NCBI RefSeq assembly: GCF_015352955.1
Contig: NZ_JACYOX010000006.1
Coordinates: forward strand, 62,001-126,000
Direction of reading: 5' to 3'
Length of the DNA stretch: 64,000 bases
Origin: Noviherbaspirillum soli
GTDB lineage: Bacteria; Pseudomonadota; Gammaproteobacteria; Burkholderiales; Burkholderiaceae_D
Each line of letters opens with the position of its first letter. Positions within the stretch are counted from its first letter, which is position 1. The notes under the pieces were generated by a model. It was not told where the DNA came from, did not search any database, and saw nothing but the letters and a program-made list of their open reading frames with translations. This document shows positions 35,820-45,798 of the stretch, piece by piece. Both the position numbers and the translations under genes were made by a program.

Positions 35820-37061
35820 ATGTTCAGAACAATGCTGGCGGCGCTGCTGCTGCTTCTTGCAAAGGGCGCCGCGGCCGGCACGCCGATCCGCATCGGCATG
35901 GTCGAGGGCATGTCCGGCCCCTTTGCCAATGCCGGCGAGGCCGTCGCGCGCAATATCCAGTTGGCGGTCGACAAGATCAACGCCTCCGGCGGCGTGCGTC
36001 TGCCGGACGGCAGGCATCCGCTGGCGCTGACCGTCTTCGACAGCAAGCAGGGCGTGGAAGAGGCGCTGATCGAATTTCGCCGCCTGTCCGACCAGCGCAT
36101 CGGCTTCCTGGTGCAGGGCAACAGCTCGGCGGTGGCGTCGGCGCTGATCGACGCGGTGGAGCGGCACAATGGCCGCGTGCCCGATCAGCGCATCCTGTTC
36201 CTGAACTATTCCGCGGTGGACCCGGCGCTGACCAATGAAAAATGCAGTTTCTGGCATTTCCGATTCGACGCCCATGCCGACATGCGCATGCATGCGCTGA
36301 CCGAGGTGATACGCCAGGACAGCCATGCGAAGAAGGTGTATCTGATCGGCCAGGACTACAGCTTCGGCCGCCAGACCGCGAAGGCGGCGCGCAGCATGCT
36401 GGAAGCCAAGCGGCCGGACATTGCCATCGTCGGCGACGAACTGCACCCGGTCGGCAAGATCAAGGATTTTTCCCCCTATGTGGCCAAGATCCGCGCCAGC
36501 GGCGCCGACAGCATCGTCACCGGCAACTGGGGCAATGACCTGACGCTCCTGGTCAAGGCGGCGCGCGAGGCCGGCCTGGACGCCAAGTTCTACACCTTCT
36601 ACGGCAACGGCCTGGGCGCGCCGGCCGCGATTGGCGATGCCGGCGTGGGACGGGTGCGGGCAGTGGCCGAGTGGCATCCGAATGCCGGCGGCACTGCCAG
36701 CGACGCCTTCTACCAGGCTTTCGGCAAGCGCTATCCGGCGCCGAAGGACGACTATGTGCACCTGCGCATGCATGTGATGGTGGGCATGCTGGCCGCGGCG
36801 ATCGAAAAGGCCGGCAGCACCGAGGCGGCGGCGGTGGCGCGGGCGCTCGAAGGCGCGCAGTTCAGGAACAGCTTCCACCAGGCCACCATGCGCGCCGCCG
36901 ACCATCAGCTGATCCAGCCGCTGTATGTGTCGGTAATGCAGAAAAAGGGCGAGGGCGTGCGCTTCGACAATGAAGGCAGCGGCTACGGCTTTCGTACCGA
37001 GCGTTATCTGTCGGTCGAGGAAACGGCCCTGCCAACCAGCTGCCGGATGACGCGGCCTTAG
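35820..37061 (+). CDS. periplasmic ABC substrate-binding protein (branched-chain amino acid type)
   Basis: 413 residues. ATG 35820 has GGGGG four bases upstream and begins a signal peptide ending near GAAAG. Residues 20-400 match the Leu/Ile/Val-binding family: IRIGMVEGMSGPFANAGEA, a QGNSSAVASALIDAV strand, the VYLIGQDYSFGRQTAKAA hinge, KDFSPYVAKIRASGADSIVTGNWG and FRTERYLSV near the end. No permease or ATPase genes are adjacent, so it is an orphan component or serves a distant transporter. A tail of LPTSCRMTRP with one cysteine ends it. Confidence 0.88.
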   Translation: MFRTMLAALLLLLAKGAAAGTPIRIGMVEGMSGPFANAGEAVARNIQLAVDKINASGGVRLPDGRHPLALTVFDSKQGVEEALIEFRRLSDQRIGFLVQGNSSAVASALIDAVERHNGRVPDQRILFLNYSAVDPALTNEKCSFWHFRFDAHADMRMHALTEVIRQDSHAKKVYLIGQDYSFGRQTAKAARSMLEAKRPDIAIVGDELHPVGKIKDFSPYVAKIRASGADSIVTGNWGNDLTLLVKAAREAGLDAKFYTFYGNGLGAPAAIGDAGVGRVRAVAEWHPNAGGTASDAFYQAFGKRYPAPKDDYVHLRMHVMVGMLAAAIEKAGSTEAAAVARALEGAQFRNSFHQATMRAADHQLIQPLYVSVMQKKGEGVRFDNEGSGYGFRTERYLSVEETALPTSCRMTRP

Positions 37062-37179
37062 AACTCCGGCTTCGATCAAAGTCAAAATGTATTAGCGCGC
37101 CCCTGGAATCGTTGCCCGGGCAGGTTTTTTTATGTGGCTTTTCTGCTACGCTAAGCGGACATCAAACGTGGAGATCAGC

Positions 37180-37809
37180 ATGGCAGATTCAAGCATGTCC
37201 GGCATTCCAGGCGTGGGCGCGATGACCGACACACTGGAGTTCGTCAAGAACCTGTGGGGCGGCATGAAGATACCCGGCATGGCAATGCCTTCCCTGTCCG
37301 TCGATGACGTGAACAAGCAGATTGCCGACCTGAAGGCGGTCGAGTCCTGGCTCAACGTCAACATGAGCATGCTGCGCAGCACGATACAGGCGCTGGAAGT
37401 CCAGAGCGCCACCCTGGCCGCGCTGCACACCATGGGCAACAGCATGAATTCCCTGGCCCAGGCCGGCATGGCGCAGGCGGCGTCGGCCGACAGCAGGCCG
37501 GCAGCGGACATGGCCAAAGCCTTCTCGTTTTCCCCGCCGCAGGCCGAGAAGCCGCCTGCGCCGGGCGCCGGCGACAAGCCGGCAGGCGAGCCGCCGCAGG
37601 CCAATGCCGACATGGGCAATGCCACCGCCTTCGCCAATCCGGCAGCATGGTGGAACCTGTTGCAGGATCAGTTCAAGCAGGCCGTCAGCACGGCGGTGAC
37701 CGCCGAGCCGCGCGCCGAGTCGCGCAGCGAACCCAAGGCAGCGGAAGCGGAGAAGGCCAAACCGCGCGCCCGCAAGACGGTGGCCAAGAAGCGCGCGCCC
37801 AAGGCCTGA
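37180..37809 (+). CDS. phaM: PhaM-type polyhydroxyalkanoate granule regulatory protein
   Basis: 209 residues; ggag lies 6 bases before the ATG. PhaM of Cupriavidus binds PHB synthase, granules and DNA. Similar features: IPGVGAMTDTLEFVKNLWGGM near the start, SLSVDDVNKQIADLKAVESWL then a coiled segment (LNVNMSMLRSTIQALEVQSATL), a Pro-rich linker, and a very basic tail rich in Ala/Lys/Arg (KAKPRARKTVAKKRAPKA) that would bind DNA. No phaC or phaP is in the window. It converges on the next kinase. Confidence 0.82.
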   Translation: MADSSMSGIPGVGAMTDTLEFVKNLWGGMKIPGMAMPSLSVDDVNKQIADLKAVESWLNVNMSMLRSTIQALEVQSATLAALHTMGNSMNSLAQAGMAQAASADSRPAADMAKAFSFSPPQAEKPPAPGAGDKPAGEPPQANADMGNATAFANPAAWWNLLQDQFKQAVSTAVTAEPRAESRSEPKAAEAEKAKPRARKTVAKKRAPKA

Positions 37810-37819
37810 GCGCCAGCGG

Positions 37820-37858
37820 GCAGGCCCGCGCCGCCCGGATCAGGCGGCGCGGGCCTGC
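37820..37858. terminator. 16-bp perfect hairpin at the phaM/hybrid kinase junction
   Basis: Left arm GCAGGCCCGCGCCGCC (37820-37835), 7-base loop, right arm GGCGGCGCGGGCCTGC (37843-37858). The kinase stop (37840-37842 on the minus strand) lies in the loop and its last codons form the right arm. Only TT follows on the plus strand, so it may rely on stem strength or work on both strands. Confidence 0.6.
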
Positions 37859-40764
37859 TTGCCGATGCGCGCCAGAAGCGCGATCAGCCGGTCGATCTCC
37901 ACCGGCTTGACCAGATGATGGTCGAAGCCCGCCCGCATCGAGCGCTCGCGGTCCTGCGCCTGGCCATAGCCGGTCAGCGCAATCAGCACGGCGTCGCTGG
38001 TGGCGGGCGAGGCGCGCAGGCGGCGCGCCAGTTCATAGCCGTCCATGTCCGGCAGGCCGATATCGAGCAGGCAGATGCCGGGCGCCTGCGCCGCCGCCCG
38101 TTCCAGCGCGTCCTGCGCCTGGTAGGCCACCGAAACCTGATAACCCTGCAGTTCCAGCAGCATCGCCAGGGTATTGGCGGCGTCGACGTTATCGTCCACC
38201 AGCAGCAGCGTGGACGCCGGCGCGACATGCGCCTGATGGCTGCCATCCTGCGCGGGCGGCAGGCTCTGCCGCTGGCCCGGCGCCAGCGGCAGATAGACCG
38301 AGAACGTGCTGCCCTTGCCCAACCCTTCGCTGTAGGCCGCCACCCGGCCGCCATGCAGTTCCGCCAGGCTCTTGACCAGGGCCAGCCCCAGCCCCAGTCC
38401 GCCCTGGGCGCGGTCCGGGGATCGCTCGCCCTGCGTAAACAGGTCGAACACATGCGGCAGCAGGTCCGGCGGCATGCCGATGCCGTTGTCGCTCACCGTC
38501 AGCGCCAGCATGCCGTCCTCCACCCGTGCCCCCAGCCGCAGCTCGCCGCCCGGCGGCGTGTACTTGGCGGCATTGTTGAGCAGGTTGGTGCAGATCTGGA
38601 CCAGGCGGATGCGGTCGCCCAGAAGCGGCGGAATGCCCGGCGCGATATCGATGTCGAGATGATGGCGCCGCGACTCCACCAGCGAACGCACCTGCTCCAG
38701 GGTGCTGGCAATGACCTGGTCCAGCATCACCGCTTCCTTTTCCAGCGTGACCAGGCCGCGCGTGACCCGCGATACATCCAGCAGGTCGTCGATCAGGCTG
38801 GTCATGTGCTCCACCTGCCGGCTGATGATGTCGCTGGTCCTGGCAATGCGCGGATCGTCCGCCTGCGCCAGCCGCAGCAGCTGGGCGGCGGTACTGATCG
38901 GCGCCAGCGGGTTGCGCAGCTCATGCGCCAGCATCGCCAGGAATTCGTCCTTCCTGCGGTCGGCCGCGCGCAGCGCTTCCTCTGCGCGCTTGCGCTCGGT
39001 GACATCGATCGAGATGCCGCGCACCAGCGCCGGCTCGCCGGCGGCGTCGCACACCACCTTGCCGCGCGCCTCGACCCAGATCGTGGCGCCATTGTCGGGG
39101 CGGATCATGCGCACCGTGCCTTCATAATCCCTGCGCTCGGCGATGGCTTTCTGCACCACGCCGCCGATCTGGGCCATGTCTTCGGGATGGACCGCCGACC
39201 AGCCCGGCGGCGCATCTTCCTGGCCATGCCCGAACACATCCTTCACATTGAAGGAATAACGCACCTTGTCCTGCTTCAGGTCCCAGTCCCACACCACCAT
39301 GCGCCCGACCTGCAGGCCCTCGCGCAGCCTTTCCTCGCTGTCATGCACCGCCTCGGCCGCCAGCCGCTGGTCGGTGACGTCATAGCCCTCGATGAAAATG
39401 CCCGATACCGCGCCGTCGAATCCGAGCACCGGCTGGTAGATGAAAGTGACGAAGCGCCGGGCCGGCGCGACATCCGGCCGCGGCTGCAGCACCAGCAGCG
39501 ATTCATGGCCGAAGAAGGGCTGGCCGCTGGCATACACCTGGTCGAGCAGATCGAAAAAGCCCTGCGACTTCAACTCGGGCAGCACCTCGTGCACGCTCTT
39601 GCCCAGGATGTTCCTGCGGTCGATCAGCTGGGTGAAGCTCTTGTTGGCCAGCTCGAATACGTGGTCGGGGCCGCGCACCACGGCCATGAAGCCGGGCGCC
39701 TGCTCGAACAGGCCGCGCAGGCGGTCGCCCTCGGCCGCCAGCTGGCGTGACAGCGCCGCTTCCGCCTGGCGCCGGCTGGCTTCGGCGGATGCCCTTTCCA
39801 CCGCCGACCAGATGCGTTCGGCCATGTCCTCGGCCAGCGCCACGTCGCCGTCGCGCCAGCGGCGCGGCGCGGCCTGGGCCAGCACCAGCAGGCTTTGCTC
39901 CTGACCGGTCTTGCGCAGCGGCACCGCCAGCAGCGCCCGCACCGCCACGCCGGCATACAGGGAGGCATGGGCGGCGGTGCGGCTGTCGCTTTCCACATCG
40001 GTGACCCAGAACGGGCCGCCGCGCTGCACGTTGGCGGCCAGCGCCGCGCCGAGCCGCGCGACCGGGTAGGTCTGGCCCTGTATGCCCGGCACGCTGCCGT
40101 CATGCCAGTCGCTGTTGATGCGCAGCTGCTGGCCGTCCCCCGTAATCTGTGCGTACACCACCCGGGTCAGGCCGAGATGGCGGCCGAGCAGGGCGGACGC
40201 GGTTTCGGTGATCTGGCCCGGTTCCGTCAGGCCGCGCAGCCGGTCCGCGATTTCCAGCTGGAAGCGCTGGCGCCGTTCCGACAGGATCTGCGGCGTGGTC
40301 TCGGTGCAGGCGCAGAACATGCCGGCCACCTGGCCCGATTCATCATGGATGGGGCTGTAGGAAAAGGTAAAGTAGGTTTCCTCGGGAAAGCCGTTGCGCT
40401 CCATGACCAGCAGCAGGTTGTCGGCGAAGATCGATTCCCCGGACATCGCCGTTTCCGCCAGCGGGCTGATGTCCGGCCAGATGTCTGACCAGACCTGCGC
40501 GAACGGCATCGCCAGCGCATGCTGCTGCTTGTTGCCCAGCACCGGGATATAGGCGTCGTTGAACAGGAAGGTCAGCGCCGGACCCCAGGCCAGAAACATC
40601 GGGAAGCTGGAGTTGAGCATGATGCCGACCGCGGTGCGCAGCGACGACGGCCAGGTAGCCGGCGGTCCCAGCGGCGAATCGCTCCAGTCGTGGCTGCGCA
40701 TGCGGGCGCGCATCTCGCCGCCGCCGGCAAGCAAATCAAAATTGCTCTGTGCTTTCTGGCTCAC
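37840..40764 (-). CDS. cytoplasmic hybrid histidine kinase (PAS-GAF-PAS-PAS-HisKA-receiver)
   Basis: 974 residues, with no membrane helix. An N-terminal PAS-like module (about 20-155) has DWSDSPLGPPATWPSSLRT and FLAWGPALTFLFNDAY, shared with the kinase at 41828. A GAF domain (about 170-330), a PAS domain (about 345-465) and a PAC-bearing PAS domain (about 485-600) follow. Kinase core: H-box RKDEFLAMLAHELRNPLAP (about 615), N-box CTNLLNNAAKY, G-boxes DNGIGMPP and GLGLGLALV. The C-terminal receiver has the pair in LLLVDDNVDA, phosphoacceptor D of LLDIGLPD and Lys of LVKPV. The small gene at 40898 lies upstream on the same strand, 133 bases away. Confidence 0.93.
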   Translation of the reverse strand: MSQKAQSNFDLLAGGGEMRARMRSHDWSDSPLGPPATWPSSLRTAVGIMLNSSFPMFLAWGPALTFLFNDAYIPVLGNKQQHALAMPFAQVWSDIWPDISPLAETAMSGESIFADNLLLVMERNGFPEETYFTFSYSPIHDESGQVAGMFCACTETTPQILSERRQRFQLEIADRLRGLTEPGQITETASALLGRHLGLTRVVYAQITGDGQQLRINSDWHDGSVPGIQGQTYPVARLGAALAANVQRGGPFWVTDVESDSRTAAHASLYAGVAVRALLAVPLRKTGQEQSLLVLAQAAPRRWRDGDVALAEDMAERIWSAVERASAEASRRQAEAALSRQLAAEGDRLRGLFEQAPGFMAVVRGPDHVFELANKSFTQLIDRRNILGKSVHEVLPELKSQGFFDLLDQVYASGQPFFGHESLLVLQPRPDVAPARRFVTFIYQPVLGFDGAVSGIFIEGYDVTDQRLAAEAVHDSEERLREGLQVGRMVVWDWDLKQDKVRYSFNVKDVFGHGQEDAPPGWSAVHPEDMAQIGGVVQKAIAERRDYEGTVRMIRPDNGATIWVEARGKVVCDAAGEPALVRGISIDVTERKRAEEALRAADRRKDEFLAMLAHELRNPLAPISTAAQLLRLAQADDPRIARTSDIISRQVEHMTSLIDDLLDVSRVTRGLVTLEKEAVMLDQVIASTLEQVRSLVESRRHHLDIDIAPGIPPLLGDRIRLVQICTNLLNNAAKYTPPGGELRLGARVEDGMLALTVSDNGIGMPPDLLPHVFDLFTQGERSPDRAQGGLGLGLALVKSLAELHGGRVAAYSEGLGKGSTFSVYLPLAPGQRQSLPPAQDGSHQAHVAPASTLLLVDDNVDAANTLAMLLELQGYQVSVAYQAQDALERAAAQAPGICLLDIGLPDMDGYELARRLRASPATSDAVLIALTGYGQAQDRERSMRAGFDHHLVKPVEIDRLIALLARIGKQARAA

Positions 40765-40897
40765 TCTGGCCTACCTCCGGTGCTGCGGCAGCCTGGCGAC
40801 GCAATCGTGGACGCGGCCGCGGGCGCGCGCGCATGCGCCAGCGCGCCAGGCCGGGATGCGGCGAAGGCGCCATCAGGCGCAACGGCTGGCGTGGTAT

Positions 40898-41143
40898 TCA
40901 AGGCCAGGGCGCGGGCGCGACGCTGACAAACTGGGCGCCGCCTTCGGAAGGCGCCAGCGCCTCGCCCCTGGGATGGCGCACACGCTGGCTGATCGCATGC
41001 ACCGCCTTCCTGACATCCTCGAAGTCAGCCAGGGAAACCGGACGCTCCCGGTCCGGCCAGCTGGTGACTGCCCATTGCATCAGGTCCTGGAAACGCTGTT
41101 CCAGGTCGGCGGCAAACTGCTCCTTATCGGTCTGATCACTCAT
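40898..41143 (-). CDS. small acidic protein, function unknown
   Basis: 81 residues from ATG 41143 (MSDQTDKEQFAADLEQRF), with gcgaggt eight bases upstream. The longer frame upstream has no similar start signal. Helical, with a Trp-rich middle (MQWAVTSWPDRERPVSLADFE) and a Pro-rich end. No known domain. It is upstream of the hybrid kinase in the same direction and could be co-transcribed. Confidence 0.55.
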   Translation of the reverse strand: MSDQTDKEQFAADLEQRFQDLMQWAVTSWPDRERPVSLADFEDVRKAVHAISQRVRHPRGEALAPSEGGAQFVSVAPAPWP

Positions 41144-41336
41144 TGCAATACCTCGCTCGCAGTTCGTATACCGGGCGATTTTACTGGAAGAAGCTATTCG
41201 CCTCAGGCGTTCGGTCAAGCCTGGGCCAGATTGGAAAATCAGCGTTTTCCTACGCAGGGGGCGCCGCCTCTCTGACACCGCTGCGAAAGGCTTGCGCCTA
41301 TGATGCAGCCTTGTCAGGAGAACAAGGAGACTTACC

Positions 41337-41690
41337 GTGGCCAGCGAAACGACAGGACCAGCCGGACCGGACAATGGCGCGCCAGCCGGCGTCGAGCCGG
41401 CGAAGAAACGCAGTGGCCATCCGCAGGATGGCAGCCAGTTGCAGACCGTGGTCGAAGAACAGCTTTTCATCGAGACCGCGAAGGACGACCAGTTCAGCGA
41501 AATGCCGGGCGACCCGCGCTCCCAGCCGCCGCATCACCACAAGGCAAAGCAGCCGCCGCAGGGGGCCGCGCCGGCATCCGACCTCGAGCCTCCCGAGCAG
41601 GCCCGCGAGACCAGCCCGGAAAGCGCGCCGGAAGAGCCGGTGGAAGGCCTGGTGCTGGGCAACTCGGGATTCCCGGCCAGAGGCAATTGA
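41337..41690 (+). CDS. small Pro/Glu-rich protein of unknown function
   Basis: 117 residues from a GTG at 41337 that has AAGGAGA nine bases upstream; the strong ribosome site argues for a real gene. Composition is low in hydrophobics and high in Pro, Glu, Ser and Gln, so it is probably disordered. It has an acidic middle (VVEEQLFIETAKDDQFSEM) and an HHH cluster near residue 65. No family recognised. The hybrid kinase gene follows 137 bases later on the same strand. Confidence 0.55.
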   Translation: MASETTGPAGPDNGAPAGVEPAKKRSGHPQDGSQLQTVVEEQLFIETAKDDQFSEMPGDPRSQPPHHHKAKQPPQGAAPASDLEPPEQARETSPESAPEEPVEGLVLGNSGFPARGN

Positions 41691-41827
41691 GGCGGCCAGC
41701 ATCGCTGGTTTGTTCCGCAGCGTGTAAAGGCGATTGTTTTGCCACCCGTGGCCGCATTACCATTTAGAATTTCAGGCTCCAAATGCCAACTCCATGCGCC
41801 GGCTCCCGGCCTGAAGCCTGAATCTGA

Positions 41828-44800
41828 ATGAATGCGATTATTCGGTTGAATCCGGAAGCGACACGTTTGCGCCTGAGCGCCTTCGACTGGTCCGCCACGC
41901 CACTGGGGCCACGGCGTGCATGGTCGCCGGTATTGCGTACCGCAGCCGACATCCTGTGCAATGCGCCGCTGCCCACGCTGCTGCTGTGGGGGCCGCAGCA
42001 TACGCTGATTTATAACCAGACCTTTGCCGCGCTGGCCGGCGAACGCGATGCCGACGCCTTCGGCCGACCGGCCGCGGCAGCCTGGCCGCAACTGCTGCCG
42101 GCCGGCGGCGACAGCCAAGCGGGCGTGCCGCAGCGCCAGCATCTTTTCATTGGCGGGCAAGGATTCGACCTGTACTACACGCCGCTGGGCACAGACGCCG
42201 CCGATGATGGCAACGATGCCGGCTATCTGGTCACCGTCACCGAAACCGCGCCGCAGGCGCAGAACAGCCCCGACAGCGGCATGGTGCGGCGCCTGCACGA
42301 AGCGATCGCCGCGGAACGCCTGGAAGCCGATACCCAGCGCCATGCGCGCGCCGACGAGAGCGATTTCCTGCGCAGCCTGTTCGAACAGACGCCGGGCTTC
42401 ACGGCGGTGCTGCGCGGCCCGCGCCATGTGTTCACCGTCGCCAACGCGCCCTACCGCCATCTGGTGGGACGCGAGGACATCATCGGCAAGCCGGTCGACG
42501 AGGCGCTGCCGGAGGTGGTGGACCAGGGTTTCGTGACGCTGCTCGACCAGGTGTATGCCAGCGGCGAACCCTATATCGGCAAGGAAATGCAGTTGAAGCT
42601 GCGCGGCGGCAACGGCGGCGCGCAGCGCACCGTGCTGCTCGATTTCGTGTATCAGCCGATACGCGACCCGTCCGGCGCCGTGACCGGCATCTTCGTGCAG
42701 GGCGTCGACGTGACCGAACAGACCGCCAATGCCGAGCGCCTGCGGATTGCGCAGGAAGCCGGCGGCATCGGCAGCTTCGAGTGGTTTCCCGATACCGACC
42801 AGCTGGTGTGCTCGGATACCTACCGCCGCCTGTGGGGATTGCCGGACGATGTGCCCGTCACCGGCAGCATGCTGGTGGCCATGGTCAGCCCGCAGGACCG
42901 GCATGAGGTCGGGCCGGCCAAGCTGGCGCGCGAGGCCAATCCGCTGGAATACGCGGAATACGAGATCACCCGGGCCGACAATGGCGAAAAACGCTGGCTG
43001 GCGCGGCGCGGCAAGGTGATCGAGCGCGACGGCCGCAAGCGCTACCTGGGCGTGGCCTTCGACGTCACCCACAGGAAGCGCATCGACCAGGCGCTGCGCG
43101 ACAGCGAGACGCGCATCCAGCAGAGCAATGAATTCATCCGCCTGCTGCTCGACTCGACCGAGGAAGGCTTCTATTCGATCGACCGCAATGGCCGCACCAC
43201 CCTGTGCAACCGCGCCTTCATGCGCATGCTGGGCTTCACCCAGGCCTCGCAGGTCATCGGCAAGCCGCTGCACGACCTGATCCACCACAGCCATCCGGAC
43301 GGCGCCCCTTACCAGCCCGACGAGTGTCCCATCCTGCGCACCGCCCGCACCGGCGAATCGGCGCTGGTCGACGAGGAAGTGTTCTTCCGCGTCGACGGCA
43401 GCAGCTTCCCGGTGGAATACCGGTCGCATCCGGTGCGTCGCAACGGCGTGCTCGAAGGCGCGCTATGCACCTTCACCGACATCACCGCGCGCCGCCAGCA
43501 CATGGCCACGCTGCGCGACCTCAATGAAACCCTGGAGCAGCGCGTGGTGGAAGAGATCAGCCGCCGCGCCGACGCCGAGAACGCGCTGCGCCAGGCGCAG
43601 AAGATGGAAGCGATCGGCCAGCTGACCGGCGGCGTCGCGCATGACTTCAACAATGTGCTGCAGGTGGTCGGCGGCAACCTGCAGCTGCTGCAGAGCCAGC
43701 TGGCCGGCAACCAGGCGGCGCAGAAGCGCCTCGACACCGCGCTGGCGGCGGTGCTGCGCGGCGCCAAGCTGGCGTCGCAGCTGCTGGCCTTTGCCCGGCG
43801 CCAGCCGTTGCAGCCGGTGGTCATCAACCTCGGCGACCTGGTGCGCAACATGGACGACCTGCTGCGGCGCGCGCTGGGCGAGGCGGTCAGCGTCAGCACC
43901 GTGGTCGAGCCGGACCTGTGGAACACTTTGGCCGACCCCGGCCAGATCGAAAACGTGATCCTGAACCTGGTGATCAATGCCCGCGACGCGATGCAGGGCG
44001 AGGGCCGGCTGACGCTGGAACTGGCCAACGTGGACCTGGACGGGCAGGCATTCGGCGCAGCCGACCCGGTACCGGCCGGCGGCTATGTGATGCTGGCCGT
44101 GACCGACACCGGCTCCGGCATGTCGCCGGCGGTGCTGGAAAAGGCCTTCGAGCCCTTCTTCACCACCAAGCCGGAAGGCGAGGGCACCGGCCTGGGCCTG
44201 TCGATGGCCTATGGCTTCGTGCGCCAGAGCGGCGGCACCATACGCATCTACAGCGAGGTTGGCGTCGGCACCACGATACGCATCTATCTGCCGCGTTCGA
44301 CCCAGGCCAAGGACGCCTTGCCCGACCTGCTGTCGGGGCCCGTCATCGGCGGCAATGAAACCATCCTGGTGGCGGAGGACGATCCCGATGTGCAGTCGAC
44401 CGTGGTCGACATCCTGAGCACGCTGGGCTACCGGGTGCTGAAGGCCGACGATGGCGAGGGCGCGCTGGTGATCCTTCGCAGCGGCATGCATATCGACATG
44501 CTCTTCACCGATGTGGTGATGCCCGGCCCGGTGCGCAGCGTGGAACTGGCGCGCCAGGCGCGGCTGCTGATTCCCGACATCGCCGTGCTGTTCACCTCGG
44601 GCTATCCGCAGAATGCGATCGTGCATGGCGGCCGCCTGGACGAGGGCGTGGAACTGCTGTCCAAGCCTTACCGGCGTACCGACCTGGCGCGCAAGATCCG
44701 CCATATATTCGCCAACCGGCAGCAGGCGATGGGGCGCAGCGCCGCGCCGCCGCCGCCGCCATTGCCGGCCGCATCCGGACCGGCCCCGGCGGCCGGCCAG

Positions 44801-45217
44801 CCGGCGCCGTCCGCCGATACCGCCGATGCCGCCGATGCCGCCGCGCAGGATGGCGCGCTGCGCATCCTGGTGGTGGAAGACAACGAGGATTCGCGCATCC
44901 TGGTGTGCGAGCTGCTCTTTACGCTGGGGCACGAGGTGACCGGCGTGGGCAGCGCCGAGGAGGCGCTGGAGGCGCTGGAGGGCGGCGGCTTCGACACCCT
45001 GTTTACCGATGTCAGCCTGCCCGGCATGTCGGGCGTGGAGCTGGCCAAGAAGGCCGCGGTCATGGCGCCGGGCCTGGCGATCATCTTCGCTTCGGGTTAC
45101 GGCGCCTCCATCAGCTCCCATCTGAACATCCGCTCGCGTTCCCTGGCCAAGCCTTACGACCTGAATCAGCTGCGCGCCGTGCTGGCGGCGGTTGCCGCCG
45201 ATGCGAGCGCCGCGTGA
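41828..45217 (+). CDS. cytoplasmic hybrid histidine kinase with four PAS domains and two receivers
   Basis: 1129 residues. The N-terminal PAS-like module has [19 protein letters not shown] and [15 protein letters not shown]. Three further PAS domains lie at about 180-300, 300-420 and 430-560. The dimerisation H-box [20 protein letters not shown] (about 597) is of the HDFNN type; the ATPase has [22 protein letters not shown] and [12 protein letters not shown]. Receiver 1 (about 840-960) and receiver 2 (about 1015-1125, [20 protein letters not shown]) both look complete. No membrane helices. It overlaps the exonuclease gene by one base (TGATG), so the three genes 41828-49220 are likely translationally coupled. 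Confidence 0.92.
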   Translation: MNAIIRLNPEATRLRLSAFDWSATPLGPRRAWSPVLRTAADILCNAPLPTLLLWGPQHTLIYNQTFAALAGERDADAFGRPAAAAWPQLLPAGGDSQAGVPQRQHLFIGGQGFDLYYTPLGTDAADDGNDAGYLVTVTETAPQAQNSPDSGMVRRLHEAIAAERLEADTQRHARADESDFLRSLFEQTPGFTAVLRGPRHVFTVANAPYRHLVGREDIIGKPVDEALPEVVDQGFVTLLDQVYASGEPYIGKEMQLKLRGGNGGAQRTVLLDFVYQPIRDPSGAVTGIFVQGVDVTEQTANAERLRIAQEAGGIGSFEWFPDTDQLVCSDTYRRLWGLPDDVPVTGSMLVAMVSPQDRHEVGPAKLAREANPLEYAEYEITRADNGEKRWLARRGKVIERDGRKRYLGVAFDVTHRKRIDQALRDSETRIQQSNEFIRLLLDSTEEGFYSIDRNGRTTLCNRAFMRMLGFTQASQVIGKPLHDLIHHSHPDGAPYQPDECPILRTARTGESALVDEEVFFRVDGSSFPVEYRSHPVRRNGVLEGALCTFTDITARRQHMATLRDLNETLEQRVVEEISRRADAENALRQAQKMEAIGQLTGGVAHDFNNVLQVVGGNLQLLQSQLAGNQAAQKRLDTALAAVLRGAKLASQLLAFARRQPLQPVVINLGDLVRNMDDLLRRALGEAVSVSTVVEPDLWNTLADPGQIENVILNLVINARDAMQGEGRLTLELANVDLDGQAFGAADPVPAGGYVMLAVTDTGSGMSPAVLEKAFEPFFTTKPEGEGTGLGLSMAYGFVRQSGGTIRIYSEVGVGTTIRIYLPRSTQAKDALPDLLSGPVIGGNETILVAEDDPDVQSTVVDILSTLGYRVLKADDGEGALVILRSGMHIDMLFTDVVMPGPVRSVELARQARLLIPDIAVLFTSGYPQNAIVHGGRLDEGVELLSKPYRRTDLARKIRHIFANRQQAMGRSAAPPPPPLPAASGPAPAAGQPAPSADTADAADAAAQDGALRILVVEDNEDSRILVCELLFTLGHEVTGVGSAEEALEALEGGGFDTLFTDVSLPGMSGVELAKKAAVMAPGLAIIFASGYGASISSHLNIRSRSLAKPYDLNQLRAVLAAVAADASAA

Positions 45218-45798
45218 TGGCGCCAGACGATCCAGCCGGCCTGCCGCCCTATGCGGGACTGGACCCTGCCAGCATCACGCTGGTGCGGGACGATGCCGGC
45301 GCCGCCGCTGCGCGCCGGGTGCTGGAAGCCGCCGACGCGCTGGGCTTCGACACCGAGTCGCGTCCCACCTTCGTGCGTGGCGAAGCGTCCAGCGGTCCGC
45401 ACCTGGTGCAGCTGGCCACCGACAGCCATTGCTTCCTCTACCAGGTCGACCATCTTGCCGACCTGGCCGACCTGCGTGCCGTGCTTGAATCGCCCGGCCT
45501 GGTCAAGGCCGGTTTCGGCCTGGGCGACGATCTGCGCCGCCTGGCATCGAAGTGCGACATTCATTGCGGCGGCGTGCTGGACCTGGCCCAGCTGCTGCGC
45601 CATAACAGGCGCGAAGCGATGGGCGTGAAGAAGGCGGTGGCCGGCCTGCTTGGGCGGCGCCTGGAAAAATCCAAGCGGGTCGCCACCACCAACTGGGCCA
45701 GCCGCAGGCTGAGCGAACGGCAGATGCTGTATGCCGCCAATGATGCGCATGCGGCGCTTTGCGTTTATCGCGCCTGGATCGCAGGGCAGGCCCGATGA
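45217..45798 (+). CDS. DEDDy 3'-5' exonuclease (RNase D/WRN-like)
   Basis: 193 residues. Catalytic motifs of the DEDDy superfamily are intact: D-x-E in LGFDTESRP (about 46), D in GLGDDLRRL (about 105) and the YxxxD of YAANDAHAAL (about 178). KAGFGLGDDL and VLDLAQLL match the family too. The enzyme should trim RNA or DNA 3' ends in the cytoplasm. It has a one-base overlap with the upstream kinase (TGATG) and a four-base overlap with the next (ATGA). An exonuclease between two sensor kinases is an unusual context. The short N-terminal extension ([14 protein letters not shown]) is not conserved in the core fold. Confidence 0.85.
   Translation: MAPDDPAGLPPYAGLDPASITLVRDDAGAAAARRVLEAADALGFDTESRPTFVRGEASSGPHLVQLATDSHCFLYQVDHLADLADLRAVLESPGLVKAGFGLGDDLRRLASKCDIHCGGVLDLAQLLRHNRREAMGVKKAVAGLLGRRLEKSKRVATTNWASRRLSERQMLYAANDAHAALCVYRAWIAGQAR

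Noticed and set aside
37115-37138. TGCCCGGGCA followed by a run of T before phaM as a terminator for the binding-protein gene
   Set aside because: The 10-base palindrome has no loop and cannot form a normal terminator stem, although the T-run is striking.
43463-45121. 552-residue antisense frame over the hybrid kinase gene
   Set aside because: Kinase and receiver motifs are on the plus strand; the antisense protein is featureless.
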